Of a DNA stretch of 64,000 nt, positions 7,947 to 16,812 are shown piece after piece (position 1 is the stretch's first letter; every line of letters starts with the position of its first letter). The notes under the pieces are model-generated. The model had not been told where the DNA came from. It made no database searches and was given only the letters and a program-made list of their open reading frames with translations. Both the position numbers and the translations under genes were made by a program. The stretch spans positions 124,001 to 188,000 of the forward strand of contig NZ_FOJJ01000038.1 in assembly GCF_900111775.1 (NCBI RefSeq), in the 5' to 3' direction. The DNA comes from Desulfuromonas acetexigens. GTDB taxonomy: Bacteria > Desulfobacterota > Desulfuromonadia > Desulfuromonadales > Trichloromonadaceae.

Positions 7947-10742
7947 ATGCCGACCGACGAACTCCACTGGTATAGCGAGGACCAGATCGGCCGCCTCGAT
8001 GAACTGATCTCCTGCGACCCCCGGACCAAGGAACTCCCCCTACGCCGGGATGTGCGCTCTCTCGGCTTTCTTCTCGGCACGGTCATCCGTGAACAGCAGG
8101 GAGAAGAGGCCTTCGCCGTCGAGGAGAAACTGCGCCGCCTCTCCATCCGCCACCGGGAACTGGAAAACTCTCTGGAATCCGGCCAGGGCGACGGCGAAGC
8201 GGAAGCGGCGCTGCTCCGGGAGGCCGCCGATATCATCGCCGGTCTGAGCGAAACGGAAGCCCATCACATCGTCAAGGCCTTCGCCACCTTTTTCGAGCTG
8301 ACCAACCTGGCCGAAACCCGCCATCGCATCCGCCGGGGGCGGGCCCACCGGGTGAGCCGGGCACCGGTCAAGCCGGGCACCTTCAAGGCCACCCTGCAGC
8401 GCATGAAGGATGCGGGATTAACCCTGGAAGAGACCCTTGACCAGTTGCGCCGTATCGAGATCGTCCCGGTCTTCACCGCCCATCCCACCGAAGTCGCCCG
8501 GCGGGTGGTCCTCTTCAAACGCCGCCGCATCGCCGCCGAGCTGGCGAAACTCGATCAACTGCCCCTCTCCGCAGTCGATGCCGCCGCCATCCAGCAGGCG
8601 ATCCTCGCTGAAATCACCGCCCTCTGGCAGGGGGATGAGGTGCGTCGCAAGCAACCGACGGTGCGCGACGAAATCGTCATGGGACTCGACCATTACCCGG
8701 TCTCCCTCTTCCCTCCCATCGCTCCTCTCTACGAGAAGCTCACCCGCCATCTCAACGAGGTCTTCGGTAGCGATCTGGAGCCCGCGCAACTGCCGACCCT
8801 GTTGCGTTTCGGCTCATGGATTGGCGGCGACCGGGACGGAAATCCCTATGTCACCCCCGCAAGCACCCGCGAGGCGCTGTCTCTGGCCCGGGAAAAGATC
8901 CTTTCCCACTACCTCGACGTACTGGAGCAGCTGCGTCAACTGCTGACCAGCTCCGGCAACCGGGTGGGCATCCATGCGCCCCTGCGGGAGGCGCTGGAGA
9001 CCTACCGGGCGGCCTTTCCCGAAGCCATGACCGAGGTCGAGGGTCTGCCTGAAGGGGAACTCAACCGCCGCCTGCTGACCCTCATGCGGCGACGTCTGCA
9101 ACGGACCCTGGCCGACCCCGGGGATATCGAGGCCTACCCGAACGCCGCAGCCTTCGTCACCGACCTCGATCTGCTCAACGCCAGCCTGCGCGCCTGTCGC
9201 GGCGAGCGCCTGGCCCGACAACTGATGGAACCCCTGCGCCGGGAGCTGGCGACCTTCGGATTCCATCTGCACAGCCTCGACATCCGCCAGCATGCCCGGG
9301 TTCATGCCCAGGCCCTGTCCGAACTCGCCGTCGGCGCCGCGCACGCGGCCCAACCGGAGGGCCCCCGCCCCGCTCCGCCCTCGGAACAGACCGGCCAACT
9401 TCTTGACACCCTGCGCGCCCTTGCCGAGTTGAAGGAGGAATTTCCGGCCCAGGCCATCCGCAGCTACATCATCAGCGGCGCTACCTCGGTGCAGGACGTG
9501 CTCTCCCTGGTCTGGCTGATGGAGATGGCCGGGATCCATGTCGCCGCCCGCCCGGAAAAGGACGATCCCGGGCTGATGCCGGTTCCCCTTTTCGAATCGA
9601 TCGACGATCTGCGCAACGCCCCCGCCATCTGCCGCGAACTCTGGAGCCGGGTCGACTACGCCCCCTATCTCGATTCCTGGGACCGCCGGCAGGAGGTGAT
9701 GCTCGGCTATTCCGACTCGAACAAGGACGGCGGCATGCTCACCAGCACCTGGGAAATTTTCAAGGCCCACCGGGAACTGCACCGCGTCGCCGTGGAATGC
9801 AACGTCAAGCTGCGGCTCTTTCACGGCCGGGGCGGCACCGTCGGCCGGGGCGGCGGCCCCACCCACCGCGCCATCGTCGCCCAGCCGCAGGGGGCCTTCA
9901 GCGGTTCCTTCAAACTCACCGAACAGGGGGAAGTGATCCACTACAAGTATTCCGATCCCGCCCTGGCGCAAAGGAATTTCGAGCTGATGCTCGCCGCCGC
10001 CCTCGAAGCCCTGACCCGTACCGGGCTGGTGGAAGCGGCCGTCGAGCCGGGCTGGGAGAACGCTTTCGAAGAACTCTCACGCATCGCCTTTGCCTGCTAT
10101 CGGGAAAAGATCGCCGAAAATCCCGACATCCTTCCCTATTTCGAGCAGGCCACGCCGGTCCGGGAATTCGAACTGGCGAAGATCGGCTCGCGTCCCTCGC
10201 GCCGAGGAAAACAGGCCAACCTCGACGATCTGCGCGCCATCCCCTGGGGCTTCGGCTGGATTCAGAGCCGTCTGCTGATTCCCGCCTGGTTCGGGGTCGG
10301 CACCGCGCTGGAAACCTTCGCCGCCAAAGGCGAGGCCGAGGGTGAGCTGTTGCGGACAATGGTGCGACGTTTTCCGATCTTCATCGACATGCTGCGCAAC
10401 GTCGAAATGGCCCTGGCCAAGGTCGATATCCCCCTGGCCAGGCACTACGCCGGTCTGATCGAGGATGCCGAACTGCGCGAGCGGGTGCTGCCGATGCTCA
10501 TCGACGAATTCCGCCGTACCCGGCGCCTGCTGCTGGAGCTCACCGGGCAGTCGCGCCTGCTCGAAACGGATCCCGATCTCGCCCATTCCCTGCGTCTGCG
10601 CAATCCCTACGTCGACCCCATGAGTCTGATCCAGGTCGAACTGCTGCGCCGCAAACGCTCCGGCAAGTGGAGCGAGCAGCTCGACTACGTGCTCGCCGCG
10701 ACCATCAACGGCATCGCCGCCGGTCTGCGTAATACCGGTTAA
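7947..10742 (+). CDS. ppc: Phosphoenolpyruvate carboxylase
   Basis: A 931-residue enzyme that carboxylates phosphoenolpyruvate to oxaloacetate, refilling the citric acid cycle. The catalytic histidine is H179 in FTAHPTEVARR. Other family blocks are GYSDSNKDGG, the glycine-rich FHGRGGTVGRGGGPTHRA loop, the QGEVIHYKYS segment and the C-terminal end TINGIAAGLRNTG. Length and order of motifs match bacterial PEPC without gaps. The start has AAGGAGAGA upstream. Together with the citrate synthase and pyrophosphatase elsewhere in the window, it fits an organism with an active TCA cycle run on acetate. It is a single gene followed closely by a small ORF. Confidence 0.97.
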   Translation: MPTDELHWYSEDQIGRLDELISCDPRTKELPLRRDVRSLGFLLGTVIREQQGEEAFAVEEKLRRLSIRHRELENSLESGQGDGEAEAALLREAADIIAGLSETEAHHIVKAFATFFELTNLAETRHRIRRGRAHRVSRAPVKPGTFKATLQRMKDAGLTLEETLDQLRRIEIVPVFTAHPTEVARRVVLFKRRRIAAELAKLDQLPLSAVDAAAIQQAILAEITALWQGDEVRRKQPTVRDEIVMGLDHYPVSLFPPIAPLYEKLTRHLNEVFGSDLEPAQLPTLLRFGSWIGGDRDGNPYVTPASTREALSLAREKILSHYLDVLEQLRQLLTSSGNRVGIHAPLREALETYRAAFPEAMTEVEGLPEGELNRRLLTLMRRRLQRTLADPGDIEAYPNAAAFVTDLDLLNASLRACRGERLARQLMEPLRRELATFGFHLHSLDIRQHARVHAQALSELAVGAAHAAQPEGPRPAPPSEQTGQLLDTLRALAELKEEFPAQAIRSYIISGATSVQDVLSLVWLMEMAGIHVAARPEKDDPGLMPVPLFESIDDLRNAPAICRELWSRVDYAPYLDSWDRRQEVMLGYSDSNKDGGMLTSTWEIFKAHRELHRVAVECNVKLRLFHGRGGTVGRGGGPTHRAIVAQPQGAFSGSFKLTEQGEVIHYKYSDPALAQRNFELMLAAALEALTRTGLVEAAVEPGWENAFEELSRIAFACYREKIAENPDILPYFEQATPVREFELAKIGSRPSRRGKQANLDDLRAIPWGFGWIQSRLLIPAWFGVGTALETFAAKGEAEGELLRTMVRRFPIFIDMLRNVEMALAKVDIPLARHYAGLIEDAELRERVLPMLIDEFRRTRRLLLELTGQSRLLETDPDLAHSLRLRNPYVDPMSLIQVELLRRKRSGKWSEQLDYVLAATINGIAAGLRNTG

Positions 10743-10780
10743 AAATGCACTTATCGACCCCGCAAGGAGCAGGGTACCGC

Positions 10781-10966
10781 ATGACCGACCACGACGACAA
10801 ACCACCCTTTCCCGAGCGCATCTCCCTCTGCCTGTTGCTGCAGGCCGGGGAAATGGAGGAACTCGACCGCCGCTCGAGTAGGCCGACGGCGGTCTGCGCC
10901 AAGTGCGGGCTCAAAGCCAATGACATCGGCGATCTCTGCCAGGGGCGCCCCTGGCATAAGCGTTGA
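10781..10966 (+). CDS. Small hypothetical protein with CxxC motif
   Basis: A 61-residue soluble protein starting at the ATG at 10781, which has AGGAG at 10765-10769; an in-frame ATG at 10745 lacks that support. The C-terminal third contains CAKCGLKANDIGDLCQG, a CxxC pair plus a third cysteine followed by GRPWHKR, suggesting a small metal-binding knuckle. I do not recognise the family. It lies 38 bp after ppc and before the promoter of the hydrolase operon, so it is probably co-transcribed with ppc. Confidence 0.6.
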   Translation: MTDHDDKPPFPERISLCLLLQAGEMEELDRRSSRPTAVCAKCGLKANDIGDLCQGRPWHKR

Positions 10967-10992
10967 CGCTTTTGCCGAGCCCATGCCATAAT
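10963..10992 (+). promoter_or_regulatory. Possible promoter of the hydrolase-YjbQ-DUF362-kinase unit
   Basis: TTGACG at 10963-10968 and CATAAT at 10987-10992 are separated by 18 bp. The start codon at 11016 is only 24 bp downstream, leaving a leader of about 17 nt that still holds GGGAGG. Confidence 0.45.
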
Positions 10993-11015
10993 CGGACCTC
11001 CTCAAGGGAGGTTTC

Positions 11016-11846
11016 ATGATTATCCTTTCGGCATTGATCCTGGTCTTTCTCGCCGTTGTCGCCGGTTTCGTCCTCGCCAGTCATCTCTTCGCCTGGTACG
11101 AGCAGGCCAACCTTCGGCCCGAGTTGATGGCGCGGCGCTTCGCTCCGTCTTCCCTCGCCTTCGCCCTGAGTCTGATGCTCCGCGAGACGCTCTGGCTCGT
11201 CGTCACCATTCTGCTGTTGCCCTGGGGCTGGCTCCCCCCCTGGCGTCGGCGCATTCCCCGCCAGCGCACGCCGGTCCTTTTTCTCCACGGCCTCTTCCAG
11301 AACCGCGCCTGCTGGCTCTATCTGCGGCTGCGGTTGCGCCTGCTCGGCATCCCCTCCCTGCATGCCATCAACCTCCCCCCGTGGAAGGATATCGAATCCC
11401 TCACCGAGCGGGTCGCCATCAAGGTGGATGAGCTGCGCCTCGCCTCCGGCTGCGAGCGGGTGCATCTGGTCGGCCATTCCATGGGCGGCATCATCGCCCG
11501 CAACTACGTGCAGCTGCGCGGTGGAGCGCCCAAGGTCGAGCACTGCCTCCTGCTCGCCGCCCCCAACGGCGGCTCGAAACTGGCGTCCCTCGCCCTTTCC
11601 CCCCTGGCCAAGTCCCTGCTCCCTGGCTCGGAGCTGCTGCGCCGCCTGGCCCAGGCGCCCCTCCCCGCTGACACGACCCTGACCGCCCTTTACAGCCGTC
11701 ACGACAACATCGTTTTGCCCCCGGCCAACGCCCGCCTCGACGGGGTGGAAAACATCGAACTGGCGGGGGTCGGCCACACCTCCCTGCTCTACCACGAACC
11801 GACCCTCAAGGCGTTAGCCGCGCTCCTGGGCGAAAGGGCCGCATGA
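11016..11846 (+). CDS. Alpha/beta-hydrolase (lipase-like), membrane-anchored
   Basis: A 276-residue hydrolase. Residues about 1-25 form a hydrophobic anchor, and a second hydrophobic stretch lies at about 48-70. The alpha/beta-hydrolase fold then begins with PVLFLHGLFQNRACW (oxyanion region). The nucleophile elbow is GHSMGG with S155, and the likely catalytic histidine lies in GVGHTSLLY near the end. The layout resembles bacterial triacylglycerol lipase/EstA-like enzymes that resolve esters at the membrane. It overlaps the YjbQ gene by four bases, so the two are translationally coupled. The substrate is unknown. Confidence 0.85.
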   Translation: MIILSALILVFLAVVAGFVLASHLFAWYEQANLRPELMARRFAPSSLAFALSLMLRETLWLVVTILLLPWGWLPPWRRRIPRQRTPVLFLHGLFQNRACWLYLRLRLRLLGIPSLHAINLPPWKDIESLTERVAIKVDELRLASGCERVHLVGHSMGGIIARNYVQLRGGAPKVEHCLLLAAPNGGSKLASLALSPLAKSLLPGSELLRRLAQAPLPADTTLTALYSRHDNIVLPPANARLDGVENIELAGVGHTSLLYHEPTLKALAALLGERAA

Positions 11847-12238
11847 TCACCCTCGACCTCAGAAGCCGCCGGCCGGTGGAAATGATCGACGTCACCGCCC
11901 AGGTGCGCGACGCCGTCCGCCAGAGCGGTATCCGCTCCGGCCTGGCCCTGGTCTTCACTCCCCACACCACGGCGGCGGTGACCATCAACGAAAACGCCGA
12001 CCCCGATGTCGTCGCCGACCTGTGCATGGAAATCAACAAGATCGTCCCCTTCGACGACCACTACCGCCATGCCGAAGGGAACAGCGCCGCCCATCTCAAA
12101 AGCAGTCTCTTCGGTGCGAGCGAAACCCTGATCGTCGAGGATGGCGCGCCCGTTCTCGGGACCTGGCAGGGAATCTACTTCTGCGAATTCGACGGCCCGC
12201 GCAGCCGCCGCCTGCATATCCAGGTGATCGGCGCATGA
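11843..12238 (+). CDS. YjbQ/UPF0047 family protein (secondary thiamine-phosphate synthase-like)
   Basis: A 131-residue protein of the YjbQ (UPF0047) family, members of which show a weak thiamine phosphate synthase activity. Recognisable blocks are the GLALVFTPHTTAAVTINENAD region, DHYRHAEGNSAAHLKSSL and GTWQGIYFCEFDGPR. The length is that of the family. It overlaps the hydrolase upstream and the DUF362 gene downstream by four bases each (ATGA junctions), so all three are translated as a unit. The true physiological role of the family is unsettled. Confidence 0.93.
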   Translation: MITLDLRSRRPVEMIDVTAQVRDAVRQSGIRSGLALVFTPHTTAAVTINENADPDVVADLCMEINKIVPFDDHYRHAEGNSAAHLKSSLFGASETLIVEDGAPVLGTWQGIYFCEFDGPRSRRLHIQVIGA

Positions 12239-13377
12239 GTCTTCGCGTCAGCCTCAAGGCCGCCGCGAGCTACGACCGGGCCGTGGTGGAACAGGCCCTG
12301 GCGGACGTGCTCGCCCCCCTGGGCGGGATGGAAGCCTTCGTCCGGCCGGGGCAGCGGGTGCTGATCAAGCCCAACCTGCTCTCGGCCAAGCCGCCGGAAA
12401 AGGCCGTCACCACCCATCCCGAGGTGGTACGCGCCGTCATCCGTCTGGCCCAGCGGGCCGGTGGTATCGTTTCGGTGGGGGATTCCCCCGGGGTCGGCAG
12501 TCCCCGCCAGGTGGCGGCGCGCTGCGGCATCCTCGCGGTGGCCGAGGAGACCGGCGCGCATTTCGCCCCCTTCCACGAGTCGGTGCGGGTCAAGGCGCAA
12601 GGGCGCACCTTTCAGGAACTGGAAATCGCCCGGGACATCCTCGACGCCGAGGTGATCATCAATTTGCCGAAGCTCAAAACCCATCAGATGATGGGCTTCA
12701 CCTGCGCCGTCAAAAATCTCTTCGGCGCGGTGGTCGGCATGCGCAAGCCGCGCCTGCACCTGCAAGCCGGCACCGACAAGGCCTTTTTCGCCCTGATGCT
12801 GCTGGAACTGGCGGAAGAGATTCGCCCGGCCCTCTCCATCGTAGACGCCATCGTCGGCATGGAGGGGGACGGTCCCGGCAGTGGCGATCCGGTTTCCATC
12901 GGTGCCCTACTCGCCGGCGTCGACCCTCTGGCCGTCGATACCGCCGCCGCCGAACTGGTCGGCCTGCCCGTGGAACTGGACTGGCCGCGACGGGTGGCGC
13001 GGGAGAGCGGACGGGCGGGAACCCGCCTCGAAGAAATCGAGCTGCTCGGCGATCCCCTGGCCACCCTGCGCCTCCGCCGCTTCCGCCCGGCGAAAAAGGG
13101 GGATGTAGGCTTCGGCCTGCCGCCCTTTCTCAAGCAGCGCCTGCGCCGCGCCCTGACCGCCCTGCCGGTGGTCGAGGAGCAGCGCTGCACGGCCTGCGGA
13201 CTCTGCGTCAAGCATTGCCCGCCGAAGACCATGAACCTCGCCGCCGGCAAGGTGCGCATCGACTACTCGAACTGCATCGGCTGTTTCTGCTGCCAAGAAC
13301 TCTGCCCGCACAAGGCCCTGACCACCCGCCAGGGCACGCTGCTGCGCCTGAGCCAGTGGTTTTCCCGACCGCGCTAG
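12235..13377 (+). CDS. DUF362 protein with C-terminal two-cluster ferredoxin domain
   Basis: A 380-residue protein starting at the ATG that overlaps the YjbQ stop. Residues about 1-290 form the DUF362 domain (RVLIKPNLLSAKPPEKAVTTHP, INLPKLKTHQMMGFTCAVKNLFG). The C-terminal part, about residues 310-370, holds two 4Fe-4S motifs: CTACGLCVKHCPPK and CIGCFCCQELCPHKA. The DUF362-ferredoxin architecture is common in anaerobes, with a suspected but unproven redox role. It is 29 bp upstream of the signalling gene and probably in the same operon. Confidence 0.9.
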   Translation: MSLRVSLKAAASYDRAVVEQALADVLAPLGGMEAFVRPGQRVLIKPNLLSAKPPEKAVTTHPEVVRAVIRLAQRAGGIVSVGDSPGVGSPRQVAARCGILAVAEETGAHFAPFHESVRVKAQGRTFQELEIARDILDAEVIINLPKLKTHQMMGFTCAVKNLFGAVVGMRKPRLHLQAGTDKAFFALMLLELAEEIRPALSIVDAIVGMEGDGPGSGDPVSIGALLAGVDPLAVDTAAAELVGLPVELDWPRRVARESGRAGTRLEEIELLGDPLATLRLRRFRPAKKGDVGFGLPPFLKQRLRRALTALPVVEEQRCTACGLCVKHCPPKTMNLAAGKVRIDYSNCIGCFCCQELCPHKALTTRQGTLLRLSQWFSRPR

Positions 13378-13406
13378 ATTCCCACGAACCCTATTCAGGC
13401 ACCCCC

Positions 13407-14831
13407 ATGAGCCTTTCCACTCCTATCACCGTTTTGATCCTGGAAGACCTGGCCGAAGACCGGGAACTGCTGCTGCACGAACTGCGGCGCCAAGGGCTCG
13501 ACCCCCGGCCGTTGCCGGTGACCGGCGAAGGGGACTACCGCGCCGCCCTGGAACAGCACCCCGAGGTCATCCTCGCCGACTACCGCCTACCGGCCTTTTC
13601 CGCTGAGCGCGCCCTGGAAATCCTCGCCGAGCAAGAGCTGGACATCCCTCTGATCGTCGTTTCCGGCTACATCGGCGAGGAAAAGGCGGTGGAGTTGATG
13701 CGCCGGGGGGCCGCCGACTATCTGCTCAAGGACCGCCTCGGCCGCCTCGGCGCGGCGGTGACCCAGGCGATCGACAACCGCTGCCTGCGCCGGGAACGAG
13801 AGCTCTCCACCGCCGCCCTGCGCTTCGGCGAGGAACGCTTTCGCCTGGCGCTCAACCAGATCCCCCTCCCCTTCGCCCTTTACGACGAAAACCTGTGCAT
13901 CCGTTTCGCCAATGAAAGCTGTACCCGCTTTTTCGGCCAGCCCGAGGAACGCATCATCGGCCACGACTGCCGCGACTTCTTCCCCGAGGAAATCAGCAGC
14001 CAGCTTTACCCGCACCTACTGGCGGCCCGGGAAAGCGGCCAACCGCGTACGGCGGAATGCCTCATTCCCCTGCCCGACGGCGAGCACAGCTTCCGGATTT
14101 CCTACGTCCCATTAGGCCATGACGAAACTCTCGCCGTCGCCGTCGACATCACCGAGTGGCAGCGCATGGAGCGCCTCAAGGATGAACTGCTCGCCTCGGT
14201 CAGCCATGAAATGCGCTCGCCTCTGACGGCGATTCTCGGCTTTACCGAATTCATGCAGGGGACCGAAGTTCCCCGGGCGCTCCAACTCGAATATCTCGGC
14301 ATTATTCGCCAAGAAGGAGAGCGGCTGAAAGAGCTGGTGGAAAATCTCCTCGATCTGCAACGCCTGCAGGCCGGTTTCGACCAGCGCAACCTGACGGCGA
14401 TTTCGGTCCACTCCCTGTTATCGCGACTGCGCGAACGCTTCCTGTCGCTGCAACCGCAACGGAATTTCCAGCTCAACTGCCCACTCGATCTCCCCCTGCT
14501 GCGCGGCAACGAACCCCATCTTTATCGCGCTCTGGAAAATCTGCTGAACAACGCCGTCAAATATACGACCGAGGAAAAGGCCATCACCCTCGGCGCCCGC
14601 CTCGACAAAGAAAACATCCTGCTCTGGGTACGGGATCTGGGAGAAGGCCTCGATCCAGCGCTGCACGAAAAGATATTCCAGCGATTTTTCCGCGCCACCA
14701 GCGCCGTCGGCGGCACCGGCCTGGGACTGGCCCTGGTCCGGGAAATCGCCCGGGAACACGGCGGCCAGGCCTGGGTCGAAAGCACGCCGGGAGAAGGCTG
14801 TACCTTTTACCTGCGCCTGCCCCTCGCCTGA
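13407..14831 (+). CDS. Hybrid receiver-PAS-histidine kinase
   Basis: A 474-residue cytoplasmic signalling protein with the receiver domain first. Residues about 8-125 form the receiver, with the phospho-acceptor D58 in ILADYRLP and a conserved lysine in LLKD. A PAS domain covers about 140-250. The HisKA domain has H267 in SVSHEMRSPLTA. The HATPase domain has the N box NLLNNAVKYT, and G boxes around DLGEGLD and GTGLGLALVREI. No membrane segment is present. This receiver-first order is typical of kinases that are themselves controlled by a partner kinase. The ATG at 13407 is chosen because the frame upstream overlaps DUF362 out of frame. Confidence 0.93.
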   Translation: MSLSTPITVLILEDLAEDRELLLHELRRQGLDPRPLPVTGEGDYRAALEQHPEVILADYRLPAFSAERALEILAEQELDIPLIVVSGYIGEEKAVELMRRGAADYLLKDRLGRLGAAVTQAIDNRCLRRERELSTAALRFGEERFRLALNQIPLPFALYDENLCIRFANESCTRFFGQPEERIIGHDCRDFFPEEISSQLYPHLLAARESGQPRTAECLIPLPDGEHSFRISYVPLGHDETLAVAVDITEWQRMERLKDELLASVSHEMRSPLTAILGFTEFMQGTEVPRALQLEYLGIIRQEGERLKELVENLLDLQRLQAGFDQRNLTAISVHSLLSRLRERFLSLQPQRNFQLNCPLDLPLLRGNEPHLYRALENLLNNAVKYTTEEKAITLGARLDKENILLWVRDLGEGLDPALHEKIFQRFFRATSAVGGTGLGLALVREIAREHGGQAWVESTPGEGCTFYLRLPLA

Positions 14832-14857
14832 AAGACACCGGGACTTTTCAGAATAAA

Positions 14858-14901
14858 AAAACGGCGGGGAGGCGGCCCACATGGCCCCTCCCCGCCGTTT
14901 T
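14858..14901. terminator. Bidirectional terminator between hybrid kinase and metallo-hydrolase
   Basis: AAAACGGCGGGGAGG pairs with CCTCCCCGCCGTTTT over 15 bp around a 14-nt loop, with A and T tracts on each side. The two flanking genes converge here. Confidence 0.9.
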
Positions 14902-14933
14902 ATCGCGGGCCATCTAAAACAAGCCTTCGCCCT

Positions 14934-16343
14934 TTACAGGGTGAACGATTTGCCCGATTCTGGTATTTCGATCCCCTTCAGCCCCAACTCCTCGCGCAAG
15001 ATTTTCGCCAGATTGGTCGAGGAATCCTCTTCGCCGTGCACGATGAAGGTGCGTTCCGGCTTCTTCTCCATCACCCGCACGAAATCGACCAACCCGTCCC
15101 GGTCGGCATGACCGGAGAAGCCGGTGAGCACCTCGACCCGGGCCCGCACCTCGAATTCCTCGCCGAAAATCCGCACCGGGTTTTGCTTCTCGACCAGTTT
15201 CCGCCCGAGGGTGTTGGGCGCCTGCCAGCTGGTCATGAGGATGGTGGTGCGCGGATCGCCGATGCGGTTGCGCAGATGGTGGAGAATCCGCCCCCCTTCA
15301 AGCATGCCGCTGGAACTGATGATGATCGCCGGCACCTTGAGATCGTTCAGGGCCTTCGATTCCTCGACCTTGCGGGTGTATTTGAGACGGCCGAAACCGA
15401 AGGGATCGTTGTCGTCGTCGGAAAGAAGAAACTCGCGGATCTCGGCATCGAAAACCTCGGGATGCATGCGGAAGACATCGGTGGTGGCGATACCCAGGGG
15501 GCTGTCGACGAAAATCGGCAGATCGGGGATGGCGCCGTCGCTGTGCAGCCGGTGCAAGGCATAAACCAGCTGCTGGGTGCGCCCCACGGCAAAGGCCGGA
15601 ATCAGCAGCGACCCGCCCCGGCTCACCGTTTCGGTGACGATGCGCTCCAGCTCCTTTTCCGAGTCGGGATAGGGAGGATGCAGGCGGTCGCCGTAGGTGC
15701 TCTCCATGATGAGGATATCGGCCCCCTCGACGAGCGGCTGGGGATCGCGAATGATGGGGATGTCCGGGCGGCCGATGTCACCGCTGAAAACGAGGCGGCG
15801 GCTCTTGCCGGTATCGCGGTCATCAATGTCGAGAATGACGTGGGCGCTGCCGAGCATGTGTCCGGCGTCGACCAGGGTGAGGCGGATGCCGGGGAAAAGC
15901 TCGTGCGACCGCCGGTAGTTGAGGCCGACGAACTGCTCCAGGCTGCGCGAGGCGTCGGCCCGGGTGTAAAGGGGTTCGAAGGGGCGCTGCCCCTTCTTCG
16001 CCCGGCGCCGGTTGACGTACTCCACGTCCTTTTCCTGGATGAAAGCGCTGTCCATGAGCATCACCGCACACAGGTCGCGGGTCGCCGAGGTGCAGAAGAT
16101 ATCGCCGGTGAAGCCGTTACGGACCAGGCAGGGGATACGCCCCGAGTGGTCGATGTGGGCATGGGAAAGAACGAGCGCGTCGATCTCGTCGCCCCGGCAC
16201 AGGCCGCTGCGGTTCAACTCGAAGGATTCCTTGCGCTTGCCCTGAAAGAGGCCGCAGTCGAGCAGAATCTTCTTGCCGTTCGCTTCGATCAGATGCTGGG
16301 AACCGGTCACGGTCCCGGCGGCGCCTTGAAAGGTAATTTTCAT
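14934..16343 (-). CDS. Beta-CASP metallo-beta-lactamase-fold hydrolase (RNA-processing type)
   Basis: A 469-residue protein of the MBL-fold/beta-CASP class that includes bacterial and archaeal CPSF73-like nucleases. The zinc-binding motif LSHAHIDHSGRIP lies near residue 55, with further ligands expected around DAGHMLGS and GDIGRPD. The beta-CASP domain includes ESTYGDRLH, and the C-terminal motif GFSGHADRDGL provides the last histidine. The start at 16343 is chosen over an upstream in-frame ATG because AAAGGAGG lies just before it and homologues begin at MKITFQGAAGTVTGS. RNA cleavage is inferred from the family. It is a single gene diverging from the island. Confidence 0.92.
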   Translation of the reverse strand: MKITFQGAAGTVTGSQHLIEANGKKILLDCGLFQGKRKESFELNRSGLCRGDEIDALVLSHAHIDHSGRIPCLVRNGFTGDIFCTSATRDLCAVMLMDSAFIQEKDVEYVNRRRAKKGQRPFEPLYTRADASRSLEQFVGLNYRRSHELFPGIRLTLVDAGHMLGSAHVILDIDDRDTGKSRRLVFSGDIGRPDIPIIRDPQPLVEGADILIMESTYGDRLHPPYPDSEKELERIVTETVSRGGSLLIPAFAVGRTQQLVYALHRLHSDGAIPDLPIFVDSPLGIATTDVFRMHPEVFDAEIREFLLSDDDNDPFGFGRLKYTRKVEESKALNDLKVPAIIISSSGMLEGGRILHHLRNRIGDPRTTILMTSWQAPNTLGRKLVEKQNPVRIFGEEFEVRARVEVLTGFSGHADRDGLVDFVRVMEKKPERTFIVHGEEDSSTNLAKILREELGLKGIEIPESGKSFTL

Positions 16344-16757
16344 GGATGCTTTCCTCCTTTGAATGAATGACGGATTGAAAACGGTAACGCCGGCGGGAGT
16401 GTCGCCCCCCTCCTCTTCGTCGCGAATGATCAACCGGCCCCTCGATAATGTTTATAACATCCCGGCGGCGGGGGAGGCAAAAAAACCAGGCTGGATTCGA
16501 CTTTAGTTGCTTCAGCGGGTATTTTCCACAACTTGACGGGCGCTGCCCGCCGCGCTAGATTGGCGGGGTATCGTTGTGATGGATTTGCGAGGGAAGATGA
16601 GAAGTGACCAGAGAAAAAAAACCATTCAACCGCCGCAGTCGATGAACCAAAAATGGATGGTTGGTAAATTTCTGGGCAACAACGGATTGATAAAAAAAAT
16701 AATTCGTCAATCAATCAATATGTTAGACATTTTTTTCGACTTACTCTGCTTCGCAAT
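16344..16757. other. Gene-free gap at left edge of AT-rich island
   Basis: About 410 bp without a convincing gene. The first half retains the GC-rich composition of the chromosome and contains ATGTTTATAACAT (16448-16460), a short inverted repeat that could belong to the divergent metallo-hydrolase promoter. From about 16590 onward the composition turns AT-rich and continues so to about 18600. I saw no tRNA or direct repeat that would mark an insertion point. Confidence 0.5.
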
Positions 16758-16787
16758 TTGAACAGAATCGACCATTCTGGGTATATA
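16758..16787 (+). promoter_or_regulatory. Promoter of the AT-rich island genes
   Basis: TTGAAC at 16758-16763 and TATATA at 16782-16787 are separated by 18 bp. GGAGGTGG and the ATG at 16813 follow, giving a short leader of about 20 nt. Confidence 0.55.
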
Positions 16788-16812
16788 TAGTAAAAACCCA
16801 GGAGGTGGAACT

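Noticed and set aside
15036-16370. 444-codon plus-strand frame opposite the beta-CASP hydrolase
   Set aside because: Shadow of the real minus-strand gene, which has a full set of metal-binding motifs and a ribosome site.
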